NCBI GenBank assembly: GCA_012838955.1
Contig: DUOH01000008.1
Coordinates: 1-33,014, forward strand
Reading direction: 5' to 3'
Origin: Bacillota bacterium
Lineage (GTDB): Bacteria > Bacillota > UBA4882 > UBA10575
DNA length: 33,014 bases
The notes below the pieces were generated by a model that was not told the origin of the DNA, did not search any database, and saw only the letters and a program-made list of their open reading frames with translations. Below are positions 9,578 to 18,077 of the stretch, piece after piece (position 1 is the first letter of the stretch; each line of letters starts with the position of its first letter). A program made the translations under genes and the position numbers.

Positions 9578-11545
9578 CTAAGGCTTAAAGCACGATCTTG
9601 CTCTAGAAGAATCCCCTCTCCATACTTTGATCCTGTTTTTTCCCTGGCGTAAATCAGCAATTGGGCCCAGTACACTCTTGTCCGCCCTTTTTTCTCCTAA
9701 ATAGTCGTGATCAAGTATTACTTCACTTCCATTTGGGTCTTCAAAATCAGCATCAGCCACCCTTACCCTCTTCAGGGTCTCAGTAGTTTGGATCTCCCCG
9801 AGTATCGCCGTAAAATTTTCCGGGAGGCAACAGACAAGATATACTTCATCTCCTTCTTCAGTAATACTGATTTCCGGGTCAAAGTCTTCCAGCACAAGCT
9901 TTGTCTCTTCTTCCTCAAATGGAACCGCCCCATTCAGATAGAGGTTGTTGTTAATGTAGACAGGCTGATTAACATAGTAAAATATCTCTACATCACCCGG
10001 CGTTTGATGTACTTTCTCCAAATACTCCTCTAGTGAGGTGGTATGCCCATTGTACTGAGCGGTCCCGACCCCTCCCCACGCCCCTCTCCCCACAAAGATG
10101 TTATTATAAAAGCGGTCATCCCCGCCGAAAACAATGGAGAAACCCGCTATTTTTGTGCTATGGGGAAGGTGATATGGTGTTGACCGGTCAAGAACTTTCT
10201 GCTGAACCATTTTCCCGCAGATTAGATTATTAACATAAGCCCCGCCTTGGGAGAAATTGTCCAAGGTATACTCTGAGGCGAAGATATTGTGGTCAACAAG
10301 ATAAGGTCCATGACTGACTTCGACAAACAGGTCACGATTATTCCGATAAAAAAGGTTCCGGCTGACTCTGGTCCCCTGTGCCTGCCAATCCAACCATATT
10401 CCCAAGGAACAATCATGAATCCGATTATCATGGATCTGTACATCTAGGGCGGCATGTAGCTTAATACCGGCAATTTCATATCCATAGAATTCTCTTTTCA
10501 AGGCAATATTGTAGATGTGATTATTATGTATTTCACTGAAGACACAGCCCAGATGACCTACGATCCCGTTTTGTCCGCAATCATAGATGATGTTATTGCG
10601 AATAATATGAGAACCAACGGTTTCTCTACTCCAACCCGCATGTGTTGCACTGAATACCGATTCTATTTGATAGTTATATCCCGGTTTATCTCTGCGTTTT
10701 GTCCGGTAATGATCGCCTGTTGATCTTTGGGTGCCGATACTAATCCCGCTACACTTGGAGTCATGGATAATGTTATCTTCAATGATCCAACCTTTACTCC
10801 AGTGGCAACCCAATAATCCCGGTTGTTCAGCGGTCGGGGGCGCCCAGGGCGTCGCCGCCTGCGCCATTTCAAAGCCTCTTACTGTAATATAGTTTATACC
10901 TATTCTGTCCGGGTAAAAACAGCATCTCCTGACATTGATCTCGACCAGCTCGGTAAGGGGATTATGGTCATGAAAATTAGCATAGATCGTGGTGTTTTCC
11001 TCATCGACCTCGGCATACCAGAGATACTTCGTCTGCTCCGGATTATGTACGGGAACTGCCTTACCTGTCCAGTGATCTATCACTTCCCTCCTGACGCGGG
11101 GATTTCGCAACTCCGCGAAACTCCCGGCCTCATAAAAGGAGAGCCCGTTTAGATACACCTCACCCAGGTGTTTTCTTCTTCCTGTATCAGTCGTAGCAAG
11201 CCAGTCACCGAAGATCTCTTCAGTATAGGGGTTGTAGTCCCCGAAGAAATCATTGGGGAGCACTGTTTTCCAGATGGACCCCTCAACCCGTTCCCAGTCC
11301 CGGATCTGTTCGGAACCTTTAATGACTACCTTCTCTCCTTCCGCCGCCTGGTAGGTGATTCTCCTGCTATTACTTAATCCTGTGTTCCGGGGTCTCACCC
11401 ATTCCCGGTATTCTCCGGCATGGACAATTATGGTATCCCCGGCTTGCGCCAGAGAAGCCGCTTTATTAATTGTCAGAAATGGATCTTCTCTTGTTCCCTG
11501 CCCAAAATCTGAACCGTTTTTCGCCACATGATATTCATTAGCCAT
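9578..11545 (-). CDS. xylC: beta-xylosidase, GH120 (right-handed beta-helix)
   Basis: Releases xylose from short xylo-oligosaccharides. The start chosen is the ATG at 11545, six nt after AAGGAGGA (the adjacent ATG at 11548 is too close), giving 655 residues. There is no signal peptide, so it acts in the cytoplasm. The N-terminus EYHVAKNGSDFGQGTREDPF and many N/D/I-rich beta-helix turns (IIEDNIIHDSKCSGISIG, IIRNNIIYDCGQNGIVG) match the family. Asp386 in LGIWLDWQAQG and Glu409 in DLFVEVSHGP are 23 residues apart, the spacing of D382 and E405 that I recall for the Thermoanaerobacterium saccharolyticum XylC catalytic pair. It is the last gene of the Opp-type operon, 106 bp after the ATPase gene. 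A generic label of beta-helix repeat protein would miss the activity. Confidence 0.88.
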   Translation of the reverse strand: MANEYHVAKNGSDFGQGTREDPFLTINKAASLAQAGDTIIVHAGEYREWVRPRNTGLSNSRRITYQAAEGEKVVIKGSEQIRDWERVEGSIWKTVLPNDFFGDYNPYTEEIFGDWLATTDTGRRKHLGEVYLNGLSFYEAGSFAELRNPRVRREVIDHWTGKAVPVHNPEQTKYLWYAEVDEENTTIYANFHDHNPLTELVEINVRRCCFYPDRIGINYITVRGFEMAQAATPWAPPTAEQPGLLGCHWSKGWIIEDNIIHDSKCSGISIGTQRSTGDHYRTKRRDKPGYNYQIESVFSATHAGWSRETVGSHIIRNNIIYDCGQNGIVGHLGCVFSEIHNNHIYNIALKREFYGYEIAGIKLHAALDVQIHDNRIHDCSLGIWLDWQAQGTRVSRNLFYRNNRDLFVEVSHGPYLVDHNIFASEYTLDNFSQGGAYVNNLICGKMVQQKVLDRSTPYHLPHSTKIAGFSIVFGGDDRFYNNIFVGRGAWGGVGTAQYNGHTTSLEEYLEKVHQTPGDVEIFYYVNQPVYINNNLYLNGAVPFEEEETKLVLEDFDPEISITEEGDEVYLVCCLPENFTAILGEIQTTETLKRVRVADADFEDPNGSEVILDHDYLGEKRADKSVLGPIADLRQGKNRIKVWRGDSSRARSCFKP

Positions 11546-11651
11546 CATTCTCCTCCTTCGGTATTGTCGCCAGGTCACATTATTGCTCTACTCAGGCCAG
11601 TCCGGTAATTATGTTTTGCTGTATAGAAAAACTATCAGATTTGAAATCCCC

Positions 11652-12668
11652 TTATCTATATAAATGGCATCTTACATACCTCTCCTCGACTTGATAATTT
11701 TCAGGTTCACATTCCCTACAGATGGCTTTAACTCTCGGACATCTCCCTGAAAATTTACAGCCGATCCGCAAATATTCTTTGGTCTCCAGATCACTCAAGG
11801 CGATCTCGCTCTCCCATTTATCAGCCGGATTGGGTACAGGAATTGAGGCTTTTAACAATTGCGTATAAGGATGCAACGGGTTATCCAGTACCTCTTCGAC
11901 TGAACCCATCTCCACGACCTCTCCTCTCAGCATAATGGCGATCCGGTCACTGACATAATAGGCGGTTGCCAGATCATGGGTAATATAGATGATACTGACC
12001 CTTTGTTCTTCCTTTAGTCTTTTAAACAAATTTATAATCGACATCCTTAAAGAAGCATCGATCATTGATACAGGTTCGTCGGTAATTAATAAGGACGGGT
12101 TGGTAATTAATGCTCTGGCAATCGAGGTCCTCTGCAGCTGGCCCCCGGACATTTCGCTGGGGTATTTATCTTTGATTTCAGCGAGGGAAAGTCCCACTAA
12201 GGCCAAGGATTCTTCCACCAACTGACCTTGATCTGCCTCTGCCAGGTTTTTTTCGGTTTCATAGAGATAAGTATGGATTTTTTTCAAAGGATTAAAGGTT
12301 TCAAAGGGATTTTGAAAGACCGGTTGCACTTCTTTCATGAATTCTTTTTCTCCATTAAGTTTAGCTATTTCTTTACCTTTATATCTTATACTGCCGGAAG
12401 TGGGTACTTCAAAACCCAGGATTAGTTTGGCCACAGTTGATTTGCCGCTACCGCTCTCTCCCGCTAGAGTGAATATTTCCGGTTTATCCCGTTCTAGAGA
12501 GAAGGTGACTTTATTGACCGCCGCTATTTTGGATTTTGCAAGTCCTTGGCCCTTGGTATAAACTTTCGTTAAATCATCGACCACAAGTAGTTTGGAAGAT
12601 GCCTCTTTGACCCCAACCTCTTCTGGTCTTCTCTGTTTAATCTGAGTATTCTTTGAGTCTGCCTTCAT
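11652..12668 (-). CDS. oligopeptide-type ABC transporter ATP-binding protein (OppF/DppF-like)
   Basis: Second ATPase subunit of the five-gene importer. Walker A is AGESGSGKST, the signature is SGGQLQRTSIARA, and Walker B is LLITDEPVSMID. The C-terminal domain carries the Cys-containing GCKFSGRCPRVKAICRECEP segment typical of Opp/Dpp ATPases. About 25 hydrophilic residues precede the ABC domain. The ATG at 12668 immediately follows the TAG of the upstream ATPase gene (TAGATG) and has AAGGAGG at 8 nt, so translation is probably coupled. Opp-type transporters carry xylo-oligosaccharides in Thermotoga and other anaerobes, which fits the GH120 gene downstream better than a peptide substrate. Confidence 0.92.
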   Translation of the reverse strand: MKADSKNTQIKQRRPEEVGVKEASSKLLVVDDLTKVYTKGQGLAKSKIAAVNKVTFSLERDKPEIFTLAGESGSGKSTVAKLILGFEVPTSGSIRYKGKEIAKLNGEKEFMKEVQPVFQNPFETFNPLKKIHTYLYETEKNLAEADQGQLVEESLALVGLSLAEIKDKYPSEMSGGQLQRTSIARALITNPSLLITDEPVSMIDASLRMSIINLFKRLKEEQRVSIIYITHDLATAYYVSDRIAIMLRGEVVEMGSVEEVLDNPLHPYTQLLKASIPVPNPADKWESEIALSDLETKEYLRIGCKFSGRCPRVKAICRECEPENYQVEERYVRCHLYR

Positions 12669-13655
12669 CTAGCATCCTCCTTTCAGAAAGCAGGCCACCC
12701 GATGGCCCTTTTCCAACTCCAGTAATTCCGGGTTCTCTCTTCTGCAGTGTGCAGTGGCTTCCGGACAACGCGGATGAAACCTGCATCCGGATGGCGTATG
12801 TATTAAGGAAGGCGGAGCTCCAGGCGCACTGACCCGGATTGATTTATCTCCCAATTTGGGTAATGATTTTAATAGCATCAACGTATAGGGGTGTTGGGGT
12901 TGATTGAATATTACATCCACATCTGCTTCTTCAACTATTTTCCCAGCGTACATAATGGCCAGTCGATCACATAAATTAGCATGGATCGCCAGATCATGAG
13001 TAACCATGATTAAGGTATTCTGTTGCTCTTTTTTAATCTTCTTGATTAACTGCACTACTCCCCGTTGCACTACTACATCCAAGGCAGTGGTCGGCTCGTC
13101 AGCAAAAATTATGTCCGGCTTTAAAATCGTGGCTAAAGCAATCGTAAGCCGTTGTCGCATTCCTCCAGACAACTGATGGGGAAAAGCCTGCATTATACTC
13201 CAGTCCAGTCCCAAGGCATCCAGATGCTTCTTTACCATCTCTTCAAACCGGCTCCGCTCCATGCTTCCAAGATGGGCACGGATCAGATCTTGAAACGCCT
13301 TTTTGATCCGTCGTACCGGATTTAAGACACTCATTGAGCCCTGGGGAATATGGGAGATCCGGGCGCCACGCACCTGACGCCGTTGTTTATCATCCTTTAA
13401 AGACAAAATATTCAAAACATCATCGCCAAAGTTGTAGATTACTTCTCCCTCCAGAACCTGTAACGGTGGTTTGAGCAGTCCACTGACCGCTTTTAAGAGG
13501 GTTGATTTACCGCAACCCGATTCACCGGCAATCCCATATATCTCATCCTTGTTTACCTGAAAGGAGACACCGTCAACAGCTTTAACCCTGTAGAGACGGC
13601 CGTATTTCTCTGTGATATAATAAGCCTTTAACTCTTTTACCTCTAAGATCGGCAT
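12669..13655 (-). CDS. oligopeptide-type ABC transporter ATP-binding protein (OppD/DppD-like)
   Basis: First ATPase subunit. Walker A AGESGCGKST lies near residue 41, the signature is LSGGMRQRLTIALA, Walker B is IIFADEPTTALD, and the switch His is in MVTHDLA. The C-terminal GCRFHPRCPEATAHCRRENP motif has the four-Cys pattern of OppD/DppD proteins, linked with an Fe-S site in some relatives. Length (328 aa) is normal. The ATG at 13655 has AAGGAG at 7 nt and starts 4 nt after the permease stop. It forms the nucleotide-binding pair with the OppF-like subunit next to it. Confidence 0.92.
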   Translation of the reverse strand: MPILEVKELKAYYITEKYGRLYRVKAVDGVSFQVNKDEIYGIAGESGCGKSTLLKAVSGLLKPPLQVLEGEVIYNFGDDVLNILSLKDDKQRRQVRGARISHIPQGSMSVLNPVRRIKKAFQDLIRAHLGSMERSRFEEMVKKHLDALGLDWSIMQAFPHQLSGGMRQRLTIALATILKPDIIFADEPTTALDVVVQRGVVQLIKKIKKEQQNTLIMVTHDLAIHANLCDRLAIMYAGKIVEEADVDVIFNQPQHPYTLMLLKSLPKLGDKSIRVSAPGAPPSLIHTPSGCRFHPRCPEATAHCRRENPELLELEKGHRVACFLKGGC

Positions 13656-13659
13656 GGTT

Positions 13660-14520
13660 TCACTCCTTCTTGATCAGCTGTAATCTGGTCCTGGGATCAA
13701 GATACTCGCTGATGCTAGTAGAAAGCATATATAAAGCGAGAATCAACAGAATACAGATGATGATCGGGGTCAATATCCAATTCCACTTTTCCAAGAATAT
13801 GGCCTGGTATTGCAGGGCCCAGTAGATCATCGTCCCGATGGTGGGGGTATTCAGATTTGAAAGTCCCAGCATAGATAGGGTTACCTCCATTCCGATTACC
13901 CAGATGACATTATTTATGGTCGCAGCCAGAATCAGAGGGATGATATAAGGCAGATGCTCCGTAGTTATAATCTTAGATGTTTTCATTCCTGATAAAACTG
14001 CTGTTTTCGTAAATTCTCTCTCCTTCAGACTTAGAATTTGCGAACGAAAAAGCCTGGCATCCCAAGCCCAGCCAAATAAGCCAATGATTATCCCCAGCAC
14101 AATAATGCTTAGCGAAGTCCGGAGGATACTGGCGATCAGTATTAAGACGGGAAATAAAGGAATAATGATAAAACTGTCGTTGATTGTCATCACGATCCGG
14201 TCAAAGCGGCCTCCCTTATATCCGGCCAATAAACCCAGGACAATTGCGATCATCCGGGAAAGCGAAGCCGCAATTAATCCCAGTAATAAAGAGTTTTTAA
14301 TGGCAACCATGGTTTTCCAAAGGATATCCTGACCCATAGAATTGGTACCCAGTGGATGTTCCCAACTTGGAGGCAAGTCTCTGGGAACAGTATTCCAGGC
14401 TTTCATATTATAAGGTGTAAATAGGGATATTAGCGCGATCATGATAAATAGCACCAAAATTGTAGTTCCAAAGCTAAATCGTTTGTCGTGTTTGAATAAT
14501 TCCTTGATCACCCTAGACAT
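13660..14520 (-). CDS. oligopeptide-type ABC transporter permease (OppC/DppC-like)
   Basis: Membrane subunit of the Opp-type importer. The ATG at 14520 has GGAGG 8 nt upstream and avoids overlap with the preceding gene, so I prefer it to the longer frame (to 14559); the protein is then 286 residues. The sequence HPLGTNSMGQDILWKTMVAI is the N-terminal OppC signature, and the EAA-like loop appears as KEREFTKTAVLSGMKTSKII. The C-terminus YLDPRTRLQ is typical. It pairs with the OppB-like permease encoded 13 nt upstream. Confidence 0.92.
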   Translation of the reverse strand: MSRVIKELFKHDKRFSFGTTILVLFIMIALISLFTPYNMKAWNTVPRDLPPSWEHPLGTNSMGQDILWKTMVAIKNSLLLGLIAASLSRMIAIVLGLLAGYKGGRFDRIVMTINDSFIIIPLFPVLILIASILRTSLSIIVLGIIIGLFGWAWDARLFRSQILSLKEREFTKTAVLSGMKTSKIITTEHLPYIIPLILAATINNVIWVIGMEVTLSMLGLSNLNTPTIGTMIYWALQYQAIFLEKWNWILTPIIICILLILALYMLSTSISEYLDPRTRLQLIKKE

Positions 14521-14533
14521 CTCTTCTCCCTCC

Positions 14534-15538
14534 CTATTGATACCTGACTCTTGGGTCAAGTAATGGATAGATCAAATCGATCACCAGCATGGCAGTGGAA
14601 ACCCCTACAATGGAAAAGATATTGATCCCCATAATCAAATTGTAATCCCCGGCCAAGATGGCAGAATACAGTAGATTACCAATACCGGGATATGAGAATA
14701 CAATTTCCGTAATTAAGGCGCCCCCAAAGATGAAACCAAGATTCAGAGCCAAGCCTGTTATTTGTGGAATAAGCGCATTCCGCATAATATAGTGCAGAAT
14801 AACCTTCCTTCTGGGCAATCCTGAAGCCTCGGCATAAACCACGTAATCTTCTTCTACTATATTGGAGGCGACATTCCTCATCTGTAAAAACCAGCCGCCG
14901 ATCTCCAGCATGACCATGGATAAGATGGGCAGAAACGCATGTCTGAGCAGATCAAGGAGGAATTTAAAGTTAAAACCTATTTCAGCTCCCATACTATACC
15001 CCCCGGCCATCGGAAAAACAGGAAAGACAAAGGCCAAGACGATCAACAAGACCAGAGCCATTATGTAGTATGGGATCGGCCTCATCCCCATGGCAAAGAC
15101 TTCCATAAACCTTGTTAATAGTGAATTGGGGAAGCTGACCTTGATTCCCCCAAGAATCGTCCCGATTAACCAGGAGAGCATTAAGGATACTAGTAACAGT
15201 CCGACTGTCCAAGGTAAAGATGTTTTTATTAGCTCAATAACAGGGGTGGGAAACTGGGTGAAAGAAGGGCCCAGATTCCCCGTACACAACCTTTTCCAGT
15301 AAATAAGATACTGTTGAAATAGACCGCCCTTCAAACCATACAATTCCTGCAGTGTTTCTCGCATTTCTTCCACAGCCGCCGGATCCAAGTACTGGCCCTG
15401 GGCGGTCATGCGATTCAGTTGGTGTTCGACCGGATCCGAAGGTAATAACCGGGGAATAATAAAGACCATGGTAATTCCGATCAATAAAACAGTTATATAT
15501 TGGATAAAGCGTGGGATGAAATATTTCTTAAACACCAT
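14534..15538 (-). CDS. oligopeptide-type ABC transporter permease (OppB/DppB-like)
   Basis: First membrane subunit of the importer, 334 residues. It has an N-terminal helix followed by LPSDPVEHQLNRM, then five further helices. The conserved EEDYVVYAEASGLPRRKVI stretch is the EAA loop of OppB proteins, and the end LIYPLLDPRVRYQ is family-typical. GGAGG lies 4 nt before the ATG at 15538 (7 nt before a GTG three bases on). It begins about 80 bp after the binding-protein gene, beyond an intercistronic hairpin. Confidence 0.92.
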   Translation of the reverse strand: MVFKKYFIPRFIQYITVLLIGITMVFIIPRLLPSDPVEHQLNRMTAQGQYLDPAAVEEMRETLQELYGLKGGLFQQYLIYWKRLCTGNLGPSFTQFPTPVIELIKTSLPWTVGLLLVSLMLSWLIGTILGGIKVSFPNSLLTRFMEVFAMGMRPIPYYIMALVLLIVLAFVFPVFPMAGGYSMGAEIGFNFKFLLDLLRHAFLPILSMVMLEIGGWFLQMRNVASNIVEEDYVVYAEASGLPRRKVILHYIMRNALIPQITGLALNLGFIFGGALITEIVFSYPGIGNLLYSAILAGDYNLIMGINIFSIVGVSTAMLVIDLIYPLLDPRVRYQ

Positions 15539-15584
15539 CAGCCCTCCACAATACGATATTTATTGCATTTTTTATTTTTTCAGA

Positions 15585-15606
15585 AGCCTCCCTGCAGAGG
15601 GAGGCT
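15585..15606 (-). repeat. GC-rich intercistronic hairpin between the OppA-like and OppB-like genes
   Basis: AGCCTCCCT (15585-15593) and AGGGAGGCT (15598-15606) form a perfect 9-bp stem with a 4-nt loop, 11 nt after the binding-protein stop codon. In the direction of transcription it is followed by A-rich rather than U-rich sequence, so it is not a normal terminator. By position it should stabilise the binding-protein message, like the hairpin at 7928-7948 in the other operon. Confidence 0.75.
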
Positions 15607-15617
15607 CCTTCAACTCC

Positions 15618-17495
15618 TTATTTCCTTCCGGTAGGCTCCAGGAACGGCAAGATGAACTTAAAGTTGGGCCAATGGTACCAAGGGACGGCGTAAGGATTTT
15701 CACCGCCGGGGTAATTTCGCCAATAATAGGTGTCCAGGCCCATAAAGCCAGGGAAAGAGGCCAGTGAAACTCCTGGTTGTCCATGAATTAATATTTTCGC
15801 CGCTTCAATTCCCAGATCGATAACTTCAGGATCATTGTAACCTGTGTTTTCCATTTTTTCGATGATCCGGTCCAAATCCTGATGAACCCATCTTGATTGA
15901 TGGCCAACCCGTTTTTCACCGATCGGCTTAAAGTAGGATGACTTAAATTCATGAAATGCCCTGTACAAATCGATGCCGGCGCCAAAGGGCTCTGCGGCCG
16001 GTTGGCCGCCCACGACCTGATAATCACCGGTCTCTGTTAGTGATTCAACCTGTTCTGTCGGTCTGGCTTCACAATCGATCCCGAATTCCTGCCACTGATT
16101 GGCGATGGCAAAAGCCCATTTAAAAGAGGGGTTAGTCGCGGAAGTGAGGCAGACCAGCTCAATTTTCCACGGGGTGCCATCGGGTAATAACCATTTACCA
16201 TTGCTATTCCGGGTAAAACCATTCTTTTTCAAGAGTTTTTCCGCAAGGTCGGGGGAGTGTTTCCACCAGCCGTAACCGAACATCTTTCTGATCTCTTGCT
16301 CTGTTTCAGGGACCGCATATCCTCTTTCTCTGGCTGCCTCTGCCATTTCAAACGGTAGATTGGGATTATAGGGTTTATACCGCTCACCGTCTACTTCAAT
16401 GGTATACTCCTCGAGCCAAGGTTGTAACCTCTCATAATAGGTTTCATAATAGGGTAATAGAGCCGGAATGTAGGCCGGCGAAAAGGCTACGGCCCCATTA
16501 TAGGCGGTCAGCGCCAGGCTTTTCGCATCCAGCGCCAGATTTAAAGCCCAACGCACCTCTCTATTGTCGAAGGGCTTGACCAGAGTATTGAAGGCTGCCC
16601 CTGTCACACACGGATGCAGCAATTCCGCTAAGGGGAAGTCCTTATAGTACCCGCGGGCATGTTTGTTCTTCGCCAGAACGACCTGGAGCGATTCAGGGGT
16701 CAAATCAGCCATGTCCAGCTGATGATTGATTTGTGCCATCGCCTTTTTGGCGGCGTCACCATAGTATATAAACTTGACATACTTTGGCGCCGGCTTTCCA
16801 TAGAGCATGCCAGTTGCTGTCCTTTGCCAATCTTCTCTCCGCTCATACAGGAACCAGTAACCGCCCAGATCGTATTCTACGAGTTTATAGGGGCCTGTAC
16901 CGATCGGTGGATTGAACTGAAAACTTAACGGGTCCTTCACCTTTTCAAAAATGTGCTTTGGTAAGATGCGGCAGGTGCCCCACCTGTCCAAAAGCTGATA
17001 GTGGAACCGGGAATTAGCCTTCTTAAGCTCAAATACTACTGTATAGTCATCTGTTTTATATACTCGTTTAATATTCTGATTAAACTGTGTGTGGTAGCCA
17101 AAACCCGGAGTATCCATACAGAGCTTAACAGTGTAGACTACATCATCGGCAGTAAATTCAACACCGTCACTCCAGAAAATTCCTTCCCGTAGATTAACCG
17201 TGAGTTTCGTAAAACCGTCGGTATAAATCGGATTTGTTTTGGCCAGTACATTAATGATCTCTCCGGTAACATAATCCGCCATCCATAAAGGATCCAGTAT
17301 TAATTGCTGGAGGCCTTTATCATTCCCTACCCAGGTCGCCCAGTAATTAAAGTTCCCCGGATTACCTACTTTACCGGTGAGAATATCAGCGATTAGCATT
17401 TCATTACGAGGGGGGTTAATCGCCCATATTGAACAGGACAATATCAAGCAAAGAACAGTCAGAATCAGAAATAACGCTGTACTCTTCGATTTCAT
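15618..17495 (-). CDS. family-5 (OppA/DppA-like) solute-binding protein
   Basis: Extracytoplasmic binding protein of the Opp-type importer. I choose the ATG at 17495 (AAGGAGG 5 nt upstream; the frame to 17525 lacks this site), giving 625 residues. The signal peptide has a basic start (MKSKST) and a long hydrophobic core ending in CSIWAINPP; the single Cys there does not make a clear lipobox. Family-5 hallmarks are present: FTKLTVNLREGIFWSDGVEF, FTADDVVYTV, PIGTGPYKLVEYD and NREVRWALNLALD. It resembles the large OppA-type proteins that bind xylo- and other oligosaccharides in Thermotoga more than peptide binders (from memory). It heads the operon that ends in the GH120 gene. Ligand inferred: xylo-oligosaccharides. 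Confidence 0.9.
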   Translation of the reverse strand: MKSKSTALFLILTVLCLILSCSIWAINPPRNEMLIADILTGKVGNPGNFNYWATWVGNDKGLQQLILDPLWMADYVTGEIINVLAKTNPIYTDGFTKLTVNLREGIFWSDGVEFTADDVVYTVKLCMDTPGFGYHTQFNQNIKRVYKTDDYTVVFELKKANSRFHYQLLDRWGTCRILPKHIFEKVKDPLSFQFNPPIGTGPYKLVEYDLGGYWFLYERREDWQRTATGMLYGKPAPKYVKFIYYGDAAKKAMAQINHQLDMADLTPESLQVVLAKNKHARGYYKDFPLAELLHPCVTGAAFNTLVKPFDNREVRWALNLALDAKSLALTAYNGAVAFSPAYIPALLPYYETYYERLQPWLEEYTIEVDGERYKPYNPNLPFEMAEAARERGYAVPETEQEIRKMFGYGWWKHSPDLAEKLLKKNGFTRNSNGKWLLPDGTPWKIELVCLTSATNPSFKWAFAIANQWQEFGIDCEARPTEQVESLTETGDYQVVGGQPAAEPFGAGIDLYRAFHEFKSSYFKPIGEKRVGHQSRWVHQDLDRIIEKMENTGYNDPEVIDLGIEAAKILIHGQPGVSLASFPGFMGLDTYYWRNYPGGENPYAVPWYHWPNFKFILPFLEPTGRK

Positions 17496-17645
17496 TTTTT
17501 CCTCCTTAATAATTAATTTCTTCAACCGCCCGTCTCACGACGCTTAACACTCTTCATCTCCCACCCCTCTCCTTGGTTGTTTTTTTCGAAGAATTTTAAG
17601 TATGCCAAACGGGTCTATTTATCTACTAATTTGTATATTATATTT

Positions 17646-17659
17646 TCTAAACGGTTAGA
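17646..17659. promoter_or_regulatory. LacI-type operator, gene-proximal copy (Opp-type operon)
   Basis: TCTAAACGGTTAGA, identical to the copy at 17710-17723 and one base from that at 9422. Start-to-start spacing between the two copies here is 64 bp, compared with 56 bp in the other operon. Confidence 0.8.
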
Positions 17660-17709
17660 TTTATGCTCAAAAAATATAAGCCGATTCAAACCGCTGAGGC
17701 TAGATCAAC

Positions 17710-17723
17710 TCTAAACGGTTAGA
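17710..17723. promoter_or_regulatory. LacI-type operator, promoter-proximal copy (Opp-type operon)
   Basis: A second TCTAAACGGTTAGA. It differs from the CcpA cre consensus TGWAANCGNTNWCA at symmetric positions 2 and 13 (C/G in place of G/C), so a different LacI-family protein is the likely reader. Confidence 0.8.
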
Positions 17724-17768
17724 TTTATCTGCAAAAATATTAAATAAGATTTAAAATCTTCTAGATAT

Positions 17769-17797
17769 TGAATAACATATGGCGCGGAGTTTGTCAA
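17769..17797 (-). promoter_or_regulatory. probable promoter of the Opp-type operon
   Basis: A perfect TTGACA (17792-17797, minus strand) with TATTCA (17769-17774) after 17 bp. The -10 box is weak. A TATAAT at 17637-17642 also exists but has no good -35 box and would put an operator in its spacer, so the start site is uncertain. The leader to the ATG at 17495 is about 265 nt. Confidence 0.5.
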
Positions 17798-17890
17798 GTA
17801 ATTCTTCATCGCTACTTCCTTCAAGGAACGTGACGACCGGGGCTGAATCGCTCCAGTTCCGCAAAGATCTTTAGAATAGGACGGGGTAAG

Positions 17891-18037
17891 ATGAATGAAG
17901 AGAGCAGCACTGTACTTGGAGGAGAGTTACAACAAATACGTAAAGAGAAGAAAATATCTCCAGGAGAATTGGCTTCCAGATCCGGCTTACATAGAACTTA
18001 TATTGGTTTTATCCATAGTATGAAGCGGGAAAGATGA
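17891..18037 (+). pseudogene. truncated XRE-family HTH regulator remnant
   Basis: A 48-codon frame on the plus strand encodes LGGELQQIRKEKK followed by ISPGELASRSGLHRTYIG, a clear Cro/C1-type HTH whose SGLHRTYIG recognition helix is well preserved. The usual IERGERN-type continuation is replaced by FIHSMKRER and a TGA at 18035-18037, so the fourth and fifth helices are missing. The upstream GGACGGGG is only a fair ribosome-binding site. It lies on the opposite strand to all neighbours. I read it as a decayed single-domain regulator. A functional 48-residue protein cannot be excluded. Confidence 0.55.
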
Positions 18038-18077
18038 TTAATAGATCATCGAATACCATTAAGTCACGACTTCCTTC

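Noticed and set aside
15585-15606. Hairpin after the OppA-like gene as a transcription terminator
   Set aside because: The minus-strand transcript continues into A-rich rather than U-rich sequence, and the permease and ATPase genes downstream need read-through.
17646-17723. The palindromes as CcpA cre sites
   Set aside because: Positions 2 and 13 are C and G in all four copies, where cre needs G and C; a separate LacI-family reader fits better.
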